A DNA stretch of 64,000 nt, from NCBI GenBank assembly GCA_022072165.1, contig JAJVIF010000004.1, forward strand, positions 64,262 through 128,261, given 5' to 3'. Shown in pieces: positions 8,697-17,301 of this stretch. The position numbers were made by a program, and so were the translations under genes. Source of the DNA: a bacterium (GTDB lineage Bacteria; JAJVIF01). Below the pieces are notes generated by a model. The model saw only the letters and a program-made list of their open reading frames with translations, was not told the origin of the DNA and did no database searches. Each line of letters starts with the position of its first letter. Position 1 is the first letter of the stretch.

Positions 8697-11600
8697 TTAG
8701 TAGACGATCCAGGCGATGTCGTCGTACCGGATGCCTTCGACTCGGGAGTTGTCAGCGGTCGCAGAGCACATGAAGATGAAGTCATGGTTCAGGGAACCAA
8801 ACGTGCCCGGGGAAGCATCAAAGGCGCTGAACCCCGGAGGATGCATCGGTGCCGGCGGCGCAGCGAGATCACCGAAGTGGAAGACGGTGGAGCCGGAGAC
8901 AACGCTGCCGCCGGCGACGCTCGTGATGTTGGGGAAGCAGTTTGTCGTAAACGATGACGCGTTGTTGTCGGTGTACGTCCGACCGGTCAGGGCCGGTCCG
9001 GGGACCCAGCGCCAGGTGTTGGGTGCTGCCGGCAAGGGCAGACCATCCGTGGGGCGGGACGCGTTTGTCAGGAAGGTGTACCCGGAGGTGCCAGAGAAGT
9101 CATTACCACCATGGTTGAGTTCCAGGCGAGACACTCCGATGTTCGGGAAGTTGGCACGATCATTCAGGCCGGGAGGAGAGAAGGCCTGCCAGCCCTGGGT
9201 GTTGCTGGGCGAGCTCTCATGGACTTCCGCAATGTACAGTCCCCGGGCACCGCTGATCGCGCCTCCTGCGGCATCGACGATGCTGACTGTGGAATATGGG
9301 ACCGTAGGAGCCACATTAGCGGTGGCACTGTTGAGACGCCAGTCATTGCCAAGAACCGTCGCGGGGAGGGCATTGTTCAGTACAGCGAGGGACTCCGACT
9401 CAAAGTTCTGCAGCGCCACCATCGCCATCTGGGAAGGCGTGGCGATGTCCGGACCGCCGATCGCACAGCGCGGCATCACGCGATACAGATAGCGGTTTCC
9501 GCTTGCGTTCACCGTCGTGTCATCGTACGACGTGGCATTCGCTACGGCGGTGCCAATGGTGGCCCAGGAAACCGAGGCGATAGTCGCACCGGCGGTCCAT
9601 GTCGCACGCTGGATGCCGTACTGCGCCTCCCCAGCGATATCAGTCCAGGTGAGGCGGATGCCAGTGATCGGCTGCACCGCTACCCCGCTTCGGACCACGC
9701 TCCCTGTGGTGAGCGTGGCAAGCGCCAGATCGACCGCGCTCATGGTCAGAGCGCATCCACCGGCTGTAACCGTCCCGTTGAACGGGCTCGTTGGCACCAG
9801 CGTCCCGGCTGCACCCGGACGCAGGGGATCATTGGCTCGCACGTTGAAAGCGATCGGGGAGTTGACCGCGTTCCAGGCACCCATCACCGGCGCAGCGTTG
9901 TAGCCGTTGAGTGCGCCGGCAGCGATGCCGGTCGCCTGCTGCGCGCCACCCGAGGTGGGATTCGCAAAGACCGAGTAGGTGATGGTGTCCCCTTCGGGAT
10001 CCGTGACGACCAGCGTAGATGACAGGCTAAAGGTCGCCGGCTGGACCAGGCTGCTGGTGGCCAGCCCGACGGACCCACTGGTGACCACCGGAGCCTGATT
10101 GGCCCCCAGGGTGAAGTCCACGGAGCCGCTGATCGCGGTGTTGATGTTGTCGGTGTACTCGTAGGGGACCGTCCGGGTCTCCGTGGAAAGCGTCGCGTTG
10201 TTGTAGAAGACCGGGCTGTTGAAGGCGTCAGGCGGGGTGCCATCGAGGGTCTGGAAGCTCTCGCCGGCATCCGCGAAGTCTCCATCGTTGTTCCAGTCGA
10301 ACCGGACCTGGATGGGATCGGCATCCGGATCGTTATAGGCGCTGACCGTCAGGGTCAGGACGCCATTCCCGGAGTCCACTGCTGCTCCCGGTGCGGTGAT
10401 CGTGGCGGTGGGGGGGAGATTGGGCGACACGAGGTCGATGGTGAAGACCTGATAGCTCACCGGTTCGGGCTGGTTGCTGGTCAGCGGTGACAGCGAGCCA
10501 TCGAGGGCGATGGTGAGGGGAGTCGAGAGCCCCGCCTCCACATCGGTGGCCCGGACCAGGCCGGTGTAGGTGCCGGGGGTCTGGCCGCTGCCAGCGCCCT
10601 TGGTCACCAGGCGGGAGTAGAAGAGACCATCCCCCGGACGTCCGGAGTCGGTGTCGACATCCCCACCAAACCCGGAATCATCGTCCGCCAGGTTTGTGGG
10701 CTCGAAGTCATCGCTCACGATGCCCGGCACATCCACGGACAGCGCGGGAGTCCCACTTTCGCCCTGGGCGACATTGGTGAAGCTGGCATCGTTGGCGAGG
10801 TCCGTTTCAGCAGTCTCAGTCGCCCGGGCATCCCAGTCGGTTACCCGGAAGCTGAGGGTGCTGGCGGAGATGGTGTCCGCCAGGAAGCCACCGGTTTCAC
10901 CGAGGAACTCGATCCGCTCGACATCGAGGGCGCCGTGCGGCATCCGGTACGCGAACAGGCTGGCATCCGCAGACGCGGGCGGGAGACGATTCGCCTTCTT
11001 CTGCGCGGGGGTCAGGCCGCCGCGCGGGTCGTTGAACTTCGCGAGGACCGCGACATCCAGGGAGAAGCCGCCGGTGAGGGCTGCCCGGTCGAGGCTGAGA
11101 ACCCGCTGGGTCCGTTGTCCCTGATGCAGGACGCCATAGCCGGTCCAGCCATCGTTGGTCGCGCCGAACTCGCTGCGGGTCCAGCCATCGGAGCCAAAGT
11201 TGCCCGTAACATCGCCGCCATTGGAGATGCCGATACGGGAGCCGGTCCCCCCGGCGGTCTCGTCAATCAGGGTCTGATAAGGAAACGCATTGGCAGTCGT
11301 GGAGAGAGCGAGGAGCCCGGCCGGCTGCAGATAGGCATCAGCGTTGGTGACCAGGGAGGTCTCGGCGATGACATCACCGAAGTAGGTGTTCCCGGTGGCC
11401 GTGGCCACATCGCGCAGGAAGAGGACCTGGCCGGCGATCCCGAGGTCCGCCCGGTTGGTGGAGCCGTTGGGCGTGCCGATGATGTTGTTCGGTGCCGGGA
11501 ACGGATGCGCCAGCTGCCAGGTGAGGTCGATGGTGCTGGGAGTGGCGGCGATCCCGACCACTTTGAGGGAACTGCTGGTGAGGAAGGAGTCGATGCTCAG

Positions 11601-11879
11601 CAGATACAGATCATCGTTGGCGGCACCCTGACGGGCGCTCTTCAGTGTGGTCGTGGCGGTCAGTGACGCGGGATCCAGGTCGATGGTGTAGAGCGCGAGG
11701 GCAGACTGACTGATACTGCCCTGCTGCAGCGCGACTCCCAGGGCGGACTGTGATGCGGTCGGGGCAAGAGGAGCGGGAGCGGCGGACGGAGTCGCCGGAC
11801 CCTGCGCGCCGGATGAGCAGGCGACGACCCCAAGGGTCGCCGTCGCCACCGCCGCGAGCGTGAGTGTGTGTCGGAACAT
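8697..11879 (-). CDS. giant lipoprotein paralogue C
   Basis: Lipoprotein of 1060 aa. I place the start at the ATG at 11879, which has GGAGG five bases upstream; an in-frame ATG at 11903 lacks one. The signal peptide ends at the lipobox VVAC. Residues ~45-488 are the shared module. After it come a PKD/Ig-like domain with the calcium-loop-like FDWNNDGDFADAGE, a second Ig-like stretch (VVTDPEGDTITYSV), a fibronectin-III-like segment (GIRLTWTDIAGEAQYGIQR) and a C-terminal region of ~220 residues with no recognised family. That region ends in HDFIFMCSATADNSRVEGI and reads like a lectin or jelly-roll domain, which is only a guess. The first of three tandem copies in transcription order. Confidence 0.82.
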   Translation of the reverse strand: MFRHTLTLAAVATATLGVVACSSGAQGPATPSAAPAPLAPTASQSALGVALQQGSISQSALALYTIDLDPASLTATTTLKSARQGAANDDLYLLSIDSFLTSSSLKVVGIAATPSTIDLTWQLAHPFPAPNNIIGTPNGSTNRADLGIAGQVLFLRDVATATGNTYFGDVIAETSLVTNADAYLQPAGLLALSTTANAFPYQTLIDETAGGTGSRIGISNGGDVTGNFGSDGWTRSEFGATNDGWTGYGVLHQGQRTQRVLSLDRAALTGGFSLDVAVLAKFNDPRGGLTPAQKKANRLPPASADASLFAYRMPHGALDVERIEFLGETGGFLADTISASTLSFRVTDWDARATETAETDLANDASFTNVAQGESGTPALSVDVPGIVSDDFEPTNLADDDSGFGGDVDTDSGRPGDGLFYSRLVTKGAGSGQTPGTYTGLVRATDVEAGLSTPLTIALDGSLSPLTSNQPEPVSYQVFTIDLVSPNLPPTATITAPGAAVDSGNGVLTLTVSAYNDPDADPIQVRFDWNNDGDFADAGESFQTLDGTPPDAFNSPVFYNNATLSTETRTVPYEYTDNINTAISGSVDFTLGANQAPVVTSGSVGLATSSLVQPATFSLSSTLVVTDPEGDTITYSVFANPTSGGAQQATGIAAGALNGYNAAPVMGAWNAVNSPIAFNVRANDPLRPGAAGTLVPTSPFNGTVTAGGCALTMSAVDLALATLTTGSVVRSGVAVQPITGIRLTWTDIAGEAQYGIQRATWTAGATIASVSWATIGTAVANATSYDDTTVNASGNRYLYRVMPRCAIGGPDIATPSQMAMVALQNFESESLAVLNNALPATVLGNDWRLNSATANVAPTVPYSTVSIVDAAGGAISGARGLYIAEVHESSPSNTQGWQAFSPPGLNDRANFPNIGVSRLELNHGGNDFSGTSGYTFLTNASRPTDGLPLPAAPNTWRWVPGPALTGRTYTDNNASSFTTNCFPNITSVAGGSVVSGSTVFHFGDLAAPPAPMHPPGFSAFDASPGTFGSLNHDFIFMCSATADNSRVEGIRYDDIAWIVY

Positions 11880-12063
11880 GTAGCCTCCAGAGATCGGGAC
11901 CAAAGCGGATGAGTACCCAGCCGTGGCGACAGCCCACGGGCGTCGCCGGGTAGGCCGGCAACGCGGTCCCTACAGTGCAGAAGCTGTGTTGCAGTGGTAT
12001 TGCGGCCGCGTTACAGCGCGGTATCAGTCAGATCGCTATCGCCGATGTGCCCAAACAGGCGTG

Positions 12064-13041
12064 CTAAATCCAGCCGCGACGCGCAAAGTACCAACGGCTG
12101 AGCCATGCTAACGTCACCATCAGGACCACCAGTCCCCAGAACGCCCCCTGGCTGTGCAAAAAGGGCATGAACTCGAAGTTCATCCCGAAGAACCCGGTGA
12201 GGAAGTTCAGCGGAATGAAGAGTGTCGAAATCGCGGTCAGGAACTTCATGATCTCGTTGAGCCGGTTCGAGGTCTGGCTCAGGTAAGCATCCATGATGCC
12301 GGTCAGCTCATCCCGCATCTGCTCGGCCTGGTCCAGCACCCGGGTGAGCTGGTCCCAGATGTCGCGATAGTAGATCGCCATTTCCGGACCGATGGCACTG
12401 TGCGCGACCCGGGAGAGGCGCGCCAGGACATCCCGCTGATAGACCACGATCCGACGGATTTCCAGCAGTCCCCGCTTCAGCGCAAAGAGCTGCTGCATGG
12501 TGGCAGGCGTAGGGTCGCTGAAGACTTCATCTTCCAGCGCCGTGATGGACTCCTCCAGCTGATCCAGCAGGGGGTCGTAGCCCTCCATGAGCCGGTCGAT
12601 GAGCTGGTACGCCAGGTAGCCGGGGGAGCGTTCGAAGTAGAGGGGATGATGCCCGCAGGCTGCCCGGGTTTTGTCGACAGCAGCGAGGGGAGTGGAGTGG
12701 TGGGTCACCAGCCAGCGCGCACTGATGAAGAAGTCGAGTTCGGTCCCCTCATCCGCTTCGGGATCTTCCAGGGGCGGCGCGGCATGCAGAATGAGAAAAA
12801 GATGCTCCGGCCCCTCATCGAGCTTGGGGTGATGGACATCCTCCAGGGCGTCTTCCACTTCCAGTCGATGAAAGTGAAAGTGGTCAGCGAGGAGCGCGGC
12901 TTCCTCCGGGGTGGGGGCTTCCAGATCGAGCCAGTAGAAGCCCTCGTCGGGCAGGGCCGCGAGGCGGGCCGGAGCCCCGGCGGCGGTCAGGGACTCGGTA
13001 CAGATACCCGCATCGGGGTCGCGATACAGCAGCGTCAGCAT
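12064..13041 (-). CDS. corA: CorA-family magnesium/divalent cation transporter
   Basis: Inner-membrane channel for Mg2+ (possibly Co2+/Ni2+/Zn2+), normally a homopentamer. 325 aa, the usual family length. A long acidic cytoplasmic domain (LEVEDALEDVHHPK near the N-terminus) leads into a stalk helix and two C-terminal membrane helices. The signature GMN is present at the end of TM1 (GFFGMNFEFMPF), followed by a periplasmic loop and TM2 ending in RRGWI; the positively charged tail is typical. Divergent from the gene at 13143. It sits beside two proton-coupled cation antiporters, making a small ion-homeostasis cluster, though they are not one operon with it. Confidence 0.93.
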   Translation of the reverse strand: MLTLLYRDPDAGICTESLTAAGAPARLAALPDEGFYWLDLEAPTPEEAALLADHFHFHRLEVEDALEDVHHPKLDEGPEHLFLILHAAPPLEDPEADEGTELDFFISARWLVTHHSTPLAAVDKTRAACGHHPLYFERSPGYLAYQLIDRLMEGYDPLLDQLEESITALEDEVFSDPTPATMQQLFALKRGLLEIRRIVVYQRDVLARLSRVAHSAIGPEMAIYYRDIWDQLTRVLDQAEQMRDELTGIMDAYLSQTSNRLNEIMKFLTAISTLFIPLNFLTGFFGMNFEFMPFLHSQGAFWGLVVLMVTLAWLSRWYFARRGWI

Positions 13042-13078
13042 GACAGGGGATGGTACAGGCCCCGGCTCTGGCAGTCCC

Positions 13079-13084
13079 TATAAT
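13079..13084 (+). promoter_or_regulatory. consensus -10 box
   Basis: A perfect TATAAT sits 58 bases upstream of the ATG at 13143. No good -35 hexamer is found 16-18 bases further up, so the promoter call rests on the -10 only. Confidence 0.4.
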
Positions 13085-13142
13085 CGCGGGCAGGCTGCCC
13101 GAGATCCTGAAAACAGCCAGGCAGCCGCTAAAGGAGCCCCTG

Positions 13143-13646
13143 ATGGACTCGTCCCCGGGTAAAGAGCAACGTAGAGCCCCTGTGCAGCCCGACGCTGAGC
13201 ATGTGTACGGCGTCATTAAGCGGATGAAGATCGACGAGCCCGAGGTCGCGGAGCAGCTCGAGGGCTTTTTCGATCTCTTCCTGGGCTTCGGCTTCCCCAT
13301 GACCTTCTCTGCCGCGTCGCTGCAGACACTCGATGAAGCCTTCCCTTCCCTCATGGAGCAACTCGACGAGGAGGCCGGGGGGACCGAGGCCGAAGGCGAG
13401 GGGCTCATGCTCCTGATCCAGGCCTGCGGTTTCTGGCTCGGCACCATGCTCATCGAGCATCTGGGGGGACGCTGGGAGCATGATGACGATGCCGGGTCGC
13501 TGGTCGTTGGAATGGATGGCGCCAGCGATGAGGCGTTCGATCCCTTCGATCCCTTTGTCCGGAAGGCGAATGTCCCCCGGACGAACCTCGTCAAAGAGGT
13601 CGAGAAGGCGACCGGAACCTCTATCCAGCAGCTGATGGACCTGTAG
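13143..13646 (+). CDS. conserved-looking acidic protein of unknown function
   Basis: 167 aa from the ATG at 13143, which has AAAGGAG seven bases upstream; an earlier in-frame start at 13050 has none and would give a hydrophobic extension. The protein is soluble, acidic and largely helical, with a central hydrophobic helix (MLLIQACGFWLGTMLIEHLGG) that looks buried rather than membrane-spanning, and Asp-rich DAFDPFDPF-like turns near the end. I do not recognise a family. Its 3' end overlaps the convergent antiporter gene by 26 bases. Confidence 0.7.
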   Translation: MDSSPGKEQRRAPVQPDAEHVYGVIKRMKIDEPEVAEQLEGFFDLFLGFGFPMTFSAASLQTLDEAFPSLMEQLDEEAGGTEAEGEGLMLLIQACGFWLGTMLIEHLGGRWEHDDDAGSLVVGMDGASDEAFDPFDPFVRKANVPRTNLVKEVEKATGTSIQQLMDL

Positions 13647-14865
13647 CGACAGTCGTCCGGGTGATGGCACCAGGCGCGCCCGGCTGCGGCACCCCGTCCA
13701 GCAGCCGTCGCACCATGAGGATGAAGACGCCGGTGAGCAGCAGATTCAGTGCGAGGCTGAGGACCGCGATGGTGACAATGGGCCCGCCGATGCCATAGCT
13801 CACCGACACCAGGAGCACCCCCGCGCCGACTTCCCCGCGGGGCCACATCCCGATGGCGAGGGCGAGTCGCTCCCGCCAGTGCGCCTCTTTGTGGTAGGTG
13901 AAGGCGGGATACATCTTTCCCAGATTCGAGAGGATCGTCACGGCCAGCACATGCCAGGCGATGGTGCTCCAGGGAAGCGGTGGCTGCTGGGCAGTGATGG
14001 TGGTGGCGGTGGCGAGGTCCTGGAGCCCGGAGGTGAGCTGCGGCATGCTCAGGCCCACGAGCACCATGAAGATGGCGGAAATGATGGTGGCGACACGGAT
14101 CTCCAGGGGTGTCTCGACATGATGGTCGTGGCCTTTGGGGTGCTTCAGGACACAGCCAAGGACGAAGGCGGGCAGCAGCACCTCAATGTGGACTGGCACC
14201 GAGGGATCGATCTGAAGTGACAACCGGTACAGCATCTCGGAAGTGCCGGCGATGAGGGTGGCATAGCCAAGTATCCAGGGCCAGCTGGAGGGCAGGGAGA
14301 TCGCCCGCAGATAGCGCCAGGCGATCCAGAGCTGGCCCAACATGATCAGTACCACGACCCCCAGCTGCCAGGCCAGGCCGACCATCGCCATCTTGAGCGG
14401 AATCATCAGCAGGACCGTGTCAAGGTCATCGAAAATCGCGAGGATGTGCGCTTTGCGATAGAGCCAAGTCGTGCCCAGACCTGCCGCAACCAGCATAGAA
14501 AAGAGGACCCCGGCAGAGGTCGGCGCTGCGAACCGGCCGGCGAGTGCGGTCTCCTTCCAGGCTTCCCAGTTTCCGATGCTGCCGGGAGGCAGGAGGACAA
14601 AAAGAAAGTAAAACGTCACCAGGATCCACGGAAAGGCCGCCGCAGTCATGGCGACTACATAGTCCCAGCCGTACTGACGCAGGTTAGTGCGGTCAAGCTC
14701 AAACTCCCGTCCGACCCGAATCATAATGAAGGAGAGGGCGACCAGTGTCAGGAACTGAATCGCCGGCTGAACGAAGGCATAGATCGCGCCGCCCCAGATG
14801 GGGAGCAACTGCGACCCGGCGAGTCCGGCGACGAGGAGTACTGAGTAGAGCAGAACCTGGTGCAT
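13621..14865 (-). CDS. cation:proton antiporter (CPA/NhaP-KefB-like)
   Basis: Polytopic inner-membrane protein of 414 aa, start at 14865 behind a GGGGGG ribosome site. About 11-12 hydrophobic segments are visible. Family marks are the paired acidic residues in a mid-membrane helix (IFDDLDTVLLMIPLK) and PRGEVGAGVLL near the C-terminus, both typical of the Na+/H+ exchanger domain of the CPA2 group. It probably exchanges Na+ or K+ for H+. A His-rich cytoplasmic loop (HPKGHDHHVE) might bind metal or sense pH; this is speculative. It lies 70 bases downstream of nhaA on the same strand with a hairpin between. Confidence 0.85.
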   Translation of the reverse strand: MHQVLLYSVLLVAGLAGSQLLPIWGGAIYAFVQPAIQFLTLVALSFIMIRVGREFELDRTNLRQYGWDYVVAMTAAAFPWILVTFYFLFVLLPPGSIGNWEAWKETALAGRFAAPTSAGVLFSMLVAAGLGTTWLYRKAHILAIFDDLDTVLLMIPLKMAMVGLAWQLGVVVLIMLGQLWIAWRYLRAISLPSSWPWILGYATLIAGTSEMLYRLSLQIDPSVPVHIEVLLPAFVLGCVLKHPKGHDHHVETPLEIRVATIISAIFMVLVGLSMPQLTSGLQDLATATTITAQQPPLPWSTIAWHVLAVTILSNLGKMYPAFTYHKEAHWRERLALAIGMWPRGEVGAGVLLVSVSYGIGGPIVTIAVLSLALNLLLTGVFILMVRRLLDGVPQPGAPGAITRTTVATGPSAAG

Positions 14866-14907
14866 GAGATCCCCCCTGACTGGTGCCAAATGGGTCCTGA
14901 CACCAGC

Positions 14908-14936
14908 GTAACGCCCGGCTTACCGCCTGGCGTTAC
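14908..14936 (-). terminator. hairpin immediately after the nhaA stop codon
   Basis: Perfect 8-bp arms GTAACGCC / GGCGTTAC around a 13-base loop, directly abutting the nhaA stop. There is no T-tract, so it may be a weak terminator or an mRNA-end stabiliser. Confidence 0.4.
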
Positions 14937-16322
14937 TCAGGAGACGGGCGTCGGGGCCGGAGGTTGCACGCTTTCGACGATTTTCGGGGTGCTGGTGCAG
15001 GCATGGATCAGCCAGGCCCCCACGATTGCCGAGATGACAGAGGCCATGAGGATGCTGAGTTTCGCCGCATCAAGGGTCTCGCCCTTCCCGAAGGCCAGGC
15101 CCCCGACAAAGAGCGCCATGGTGAACCCGACTCCTCCGAGGGCGCCAGCCCCGGCAATCTGCTTGTAGGTGACGCCCCGGGGGAGGGTGGCCCAGCCCGC
15201 GCGGATGGCGACCCAGGACATCGTGAAGATGCCGATGGGCTTGCCGAGGACAAGGCCCAGCATGATGCCCTGCGAGAGGGGGAGCTGGAGAATCGCCCCG
15301 AGGTCGCCTGACAGGGTCACGCCGGCGTTGGAGAGCGCGAAGACCGGCATGATGCCGAACGCGACGATCGGCTTGAGGGCGTGCTCCAGGCGCTGCAGCG
15401 GCGGCGCGACCTGGGCGCAGGCGACTTCCAGATGGTGGATCGCTTCCTGCATCGCGGGGCTCTTGATGATCAGCAGTTCGCGCTCAGCTTCCTTGCTGAA
15501 GTCATCGATGGCGTGACGCACCCGCTCCAGGAACTCTTCGGGGTCAATGCGGGTCCGGGTGGGGATAGTCATCGCCAGGATCACCCCGGCGACTGTGGCA
15601 TGAATGCCCGACTGGAGCATCGCCAGCCAGAGGAAGAATCCGAGCACCATGTACGGGGGAATCCGCTGAACCTGCAACGCGTTGAGGATGCCGAGCCCGG
15701 CCGTGAGGAGTCCCACCATGCCGAGGGCACCCCAGTTGAGGTCGGTGGTGTAGAAGATGGCGATGACCGCCACCGCGCCCAGGTCATCGACAATCGCCAG
15801 GGCTGTGAGAAAGACTTTGAGTCCCAGGGGGACCCGGGGACCGAGGAGCGCCAGGATGCCGAGGGCGAAGGCGATGTCGGTGGCCATGGGGACCCCCCAG
15901 CCACGCTGGTACTCGCCCCCCTGGTTTACCAGCAGGTACAGCCCCGCTGGCAGCAGCATCCCGCCAATGGCGGCGGCAATCGGTAAGGCCGCCTGACGAG
16001 GTGAGGCGAGTTCCCCCACCTGGACTTCCCGTTTGATCTCCAGCCCCACAAAGAGGAAGAAGAGGACCATCAGGCCATCGTTGATCCAGTAGTGCAGATC
16101 GTGGGCCAAATGGAGCTTCATGAAGTGGATGTCGAGATGGGTGTGCCACAGGTCGTGGTAGGACTGCGCGAAGGGGGAGTTCGCCCAGATCAGCGCCACG
16201 ATGGTGCAGAGCAGCAAGAGCATGCCGCTCGCTGACTCGGTGGCGAAGAACTCCTGGAACGGATTGGAGGGGCGACTCAGATGAAGGGGAACTTCCCCGG
16301 TCGTGGCACTGGATGAGCCCAT
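14937..16322 (-). CDS. nhaA: Na+/H+ antiporter NhaA
   Basis: Electrogenic inner-membrane antiporter that exports Na+ in exchange for protons. 461 aa, longer than E. coli NhaA (388) because of an insert of ~60 charged residues (RIDPEEFLERVRHAIDDF...HLEVACAQVAPPLQRLEHAL) between the two halves, a form common outside the Proteobacteria. Hallmarks are VGLEIKREV, ATDIAFALG in the unwound helix and TALAIVDDLGAV, which carries the two catalytic Asp residues. The start at 16322 has only a distant GGAAGG; no better one is seen. Confidence 0.96.
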   Translation of the reverse strand: MGSSSATTGEVPLHLSRPSNPFQEFFATESASGMLLLLCTIVALIWANSPFAQSYHDLWHTHLDIHFMKLHLAHDLHYWINDGLMVLFFLFVGLEIKREVQVGELASPRQAALPIAAAIGGMLLPAGLYLLVNQGGEYQRGWGVPMATDIAFALGILALLGPRVPLGLKVFLTALAIVDDLGAVAVIAIFYTTDLNWGALGMVGLLTAGLGILNALQVQRIPPYMVLGFFLWLAMLQSGIHATVAGVILAMTIPTRTRIDPEEFLERVRHAIDDFSKEAERELLIIKSPAMQEAIHHLEVACAQVAPPLQRLEHALKPIVAFGIMPVFALSNAGVTLSGDLGAILQLPLSQGIMLGLVLGKPIGIFTMSWVAIRAGWATLPRGVTYKQIAGAGALGGVGFTMALFVGGLAFGKGETLDAAKLSILMASVISAIVGAWLIHACTSTPKIVESVQPPAPTPVS

Positions 16323-16415
16323 GGAGTACAGCAGCCTTCCGTGGCGGGGTTGCGCGCCTCTCTGCGCGGGGCCATTCTACATATCCCTTAATCAGCCTAA
16401 AACGTTGCCTGTCTT

Positions 16416-16961
16416 TCAGCCCTGTAGCGGCCAGCCGAGACGGTCCATCAGCGCGACTTCCCAGGTGGGATCAGTGAGGGGCCAGTGCGATGCGAGGACA
16501 GCGAGGTCACCGGTCTCCAGCGCGGTCCACATCAGCTGTCCCGGACTGCCGGGTTCCCCGGGACATTCCCAGCGACTTCCCGCCACCCGCTGATACCACG
16601 CCAGCAGTGTCGGGCAGCCTCGCGCTGCGGCTTCGGTCCGTACTCGCGCCATCAGTTCTTCCGCCGCGAGCGACTCTGGTGCGTGGGGAAGCAGGGCGCA
16701 TTGCACCTGCCAGCCCTGAAGGTGTCCGGCAACCTGTTGCGCGAGACCGAGTATGTCAGGCGATGCTGATGCCAGCACCCGCGCGGGCAAGTCCGACGAC
16801 AACAGGTAACCGTAGCGACGCGCCATCGCCCGAAGAAGCCTGGAGGGCAGCCGCCAGGACCGGGGGTCCTGGCCGGTCGTGGCGAGTTCACGCTCCAGTG
16901 CCTGCAGTTCTTCCGCGACCTCGGCGATGCCGGCACACAGCACCATCAGCGCACGCCATCC
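16416..16961 (-). CDS. hypothetical protein
   Basis: 181 aa from the ATG at 16961; a start at 16943 is also possible and neither has a clear ribosome site. The protein is helical, rich in Leu, Ala and Arg (LQALERELATTG, PSRLLRAMARRYGYLL), and ends MDRLGWPLQG. No domain recognised. The reading frame upstream of 16961 stays open to 17141 but loses protein-like composition, which is why I cut it. Divergent from the small HTH gene at 17080. Confidence 0.55.
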   Translation of the reverse strand, partial: GWRALMVLCAGIAEVAEELQALERELATTGQDPRSWRLPSRLLRAMARRYGYLLSSDLPARVLASASPDILGLAQQVAGHLQGWQVQCALLPHAPESLAAEELMARVRTEAAARGCPTLLAWYQRVAGSRWECPGEPGSPGQLMWTALETGDLAVLASHWPLTDPTWEVALMDRLGWPLQG

Positions 16962-17079
16962 CATCGCGAATCCGGCGCAAAAAAGTTGGGATGTCGGCGC
17001 AGATTTGTGGCGAGTGGCGGCATCACTCCTCCTGCATACGCCCCCGCAGTGAAACAGGGGCCGCCAGGGGAGGGACGCC

Positions 17080-17301
17080 ATGTCGACATCACAGTCCACC
17101 AGAGAATGCGATCCGGAAGGGGAGGAGTGGTCGGGGTACACCCAGGATGCTGAGGTTCTGCGCCAGTGCCGACTGGTGCTGCGTCAGGACAGCTCCCGGG
17201 ACTGGAGCATCGGAGCGCTGGCGCAGCGTCTCCACATCGCACCGGGACGCATCGGGCAGATTCTGACGGCGGCAGGCTTCGATCTCCCTGCTGAGGGCTA
17301 A
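17080..17301 (+). CDS. small helix-turn-helix-like protein
   Basis: 73 aa, with a strong GGGGAGGG site just before the ATG at 17080. The C-terminal half (WSIGALAQRLHIAPGRIGQI) looks like one helix-turn-helix unit: helix, tight turn, recognition helix. It is too short for a full repressor domain, so DNA binding is plausible but unproven. Its TAA stop shares the bases CTAA with the stop of the convergent MerR-like regulator gene at 17298. Confidence 0.6.
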   Translation: MSTSQSTRECDPEGEEWSGYTQDAEVLRQCRLVLRQDSSRDWSIGALAQRLHIAPGRIGQILTAAGFDLPAEG

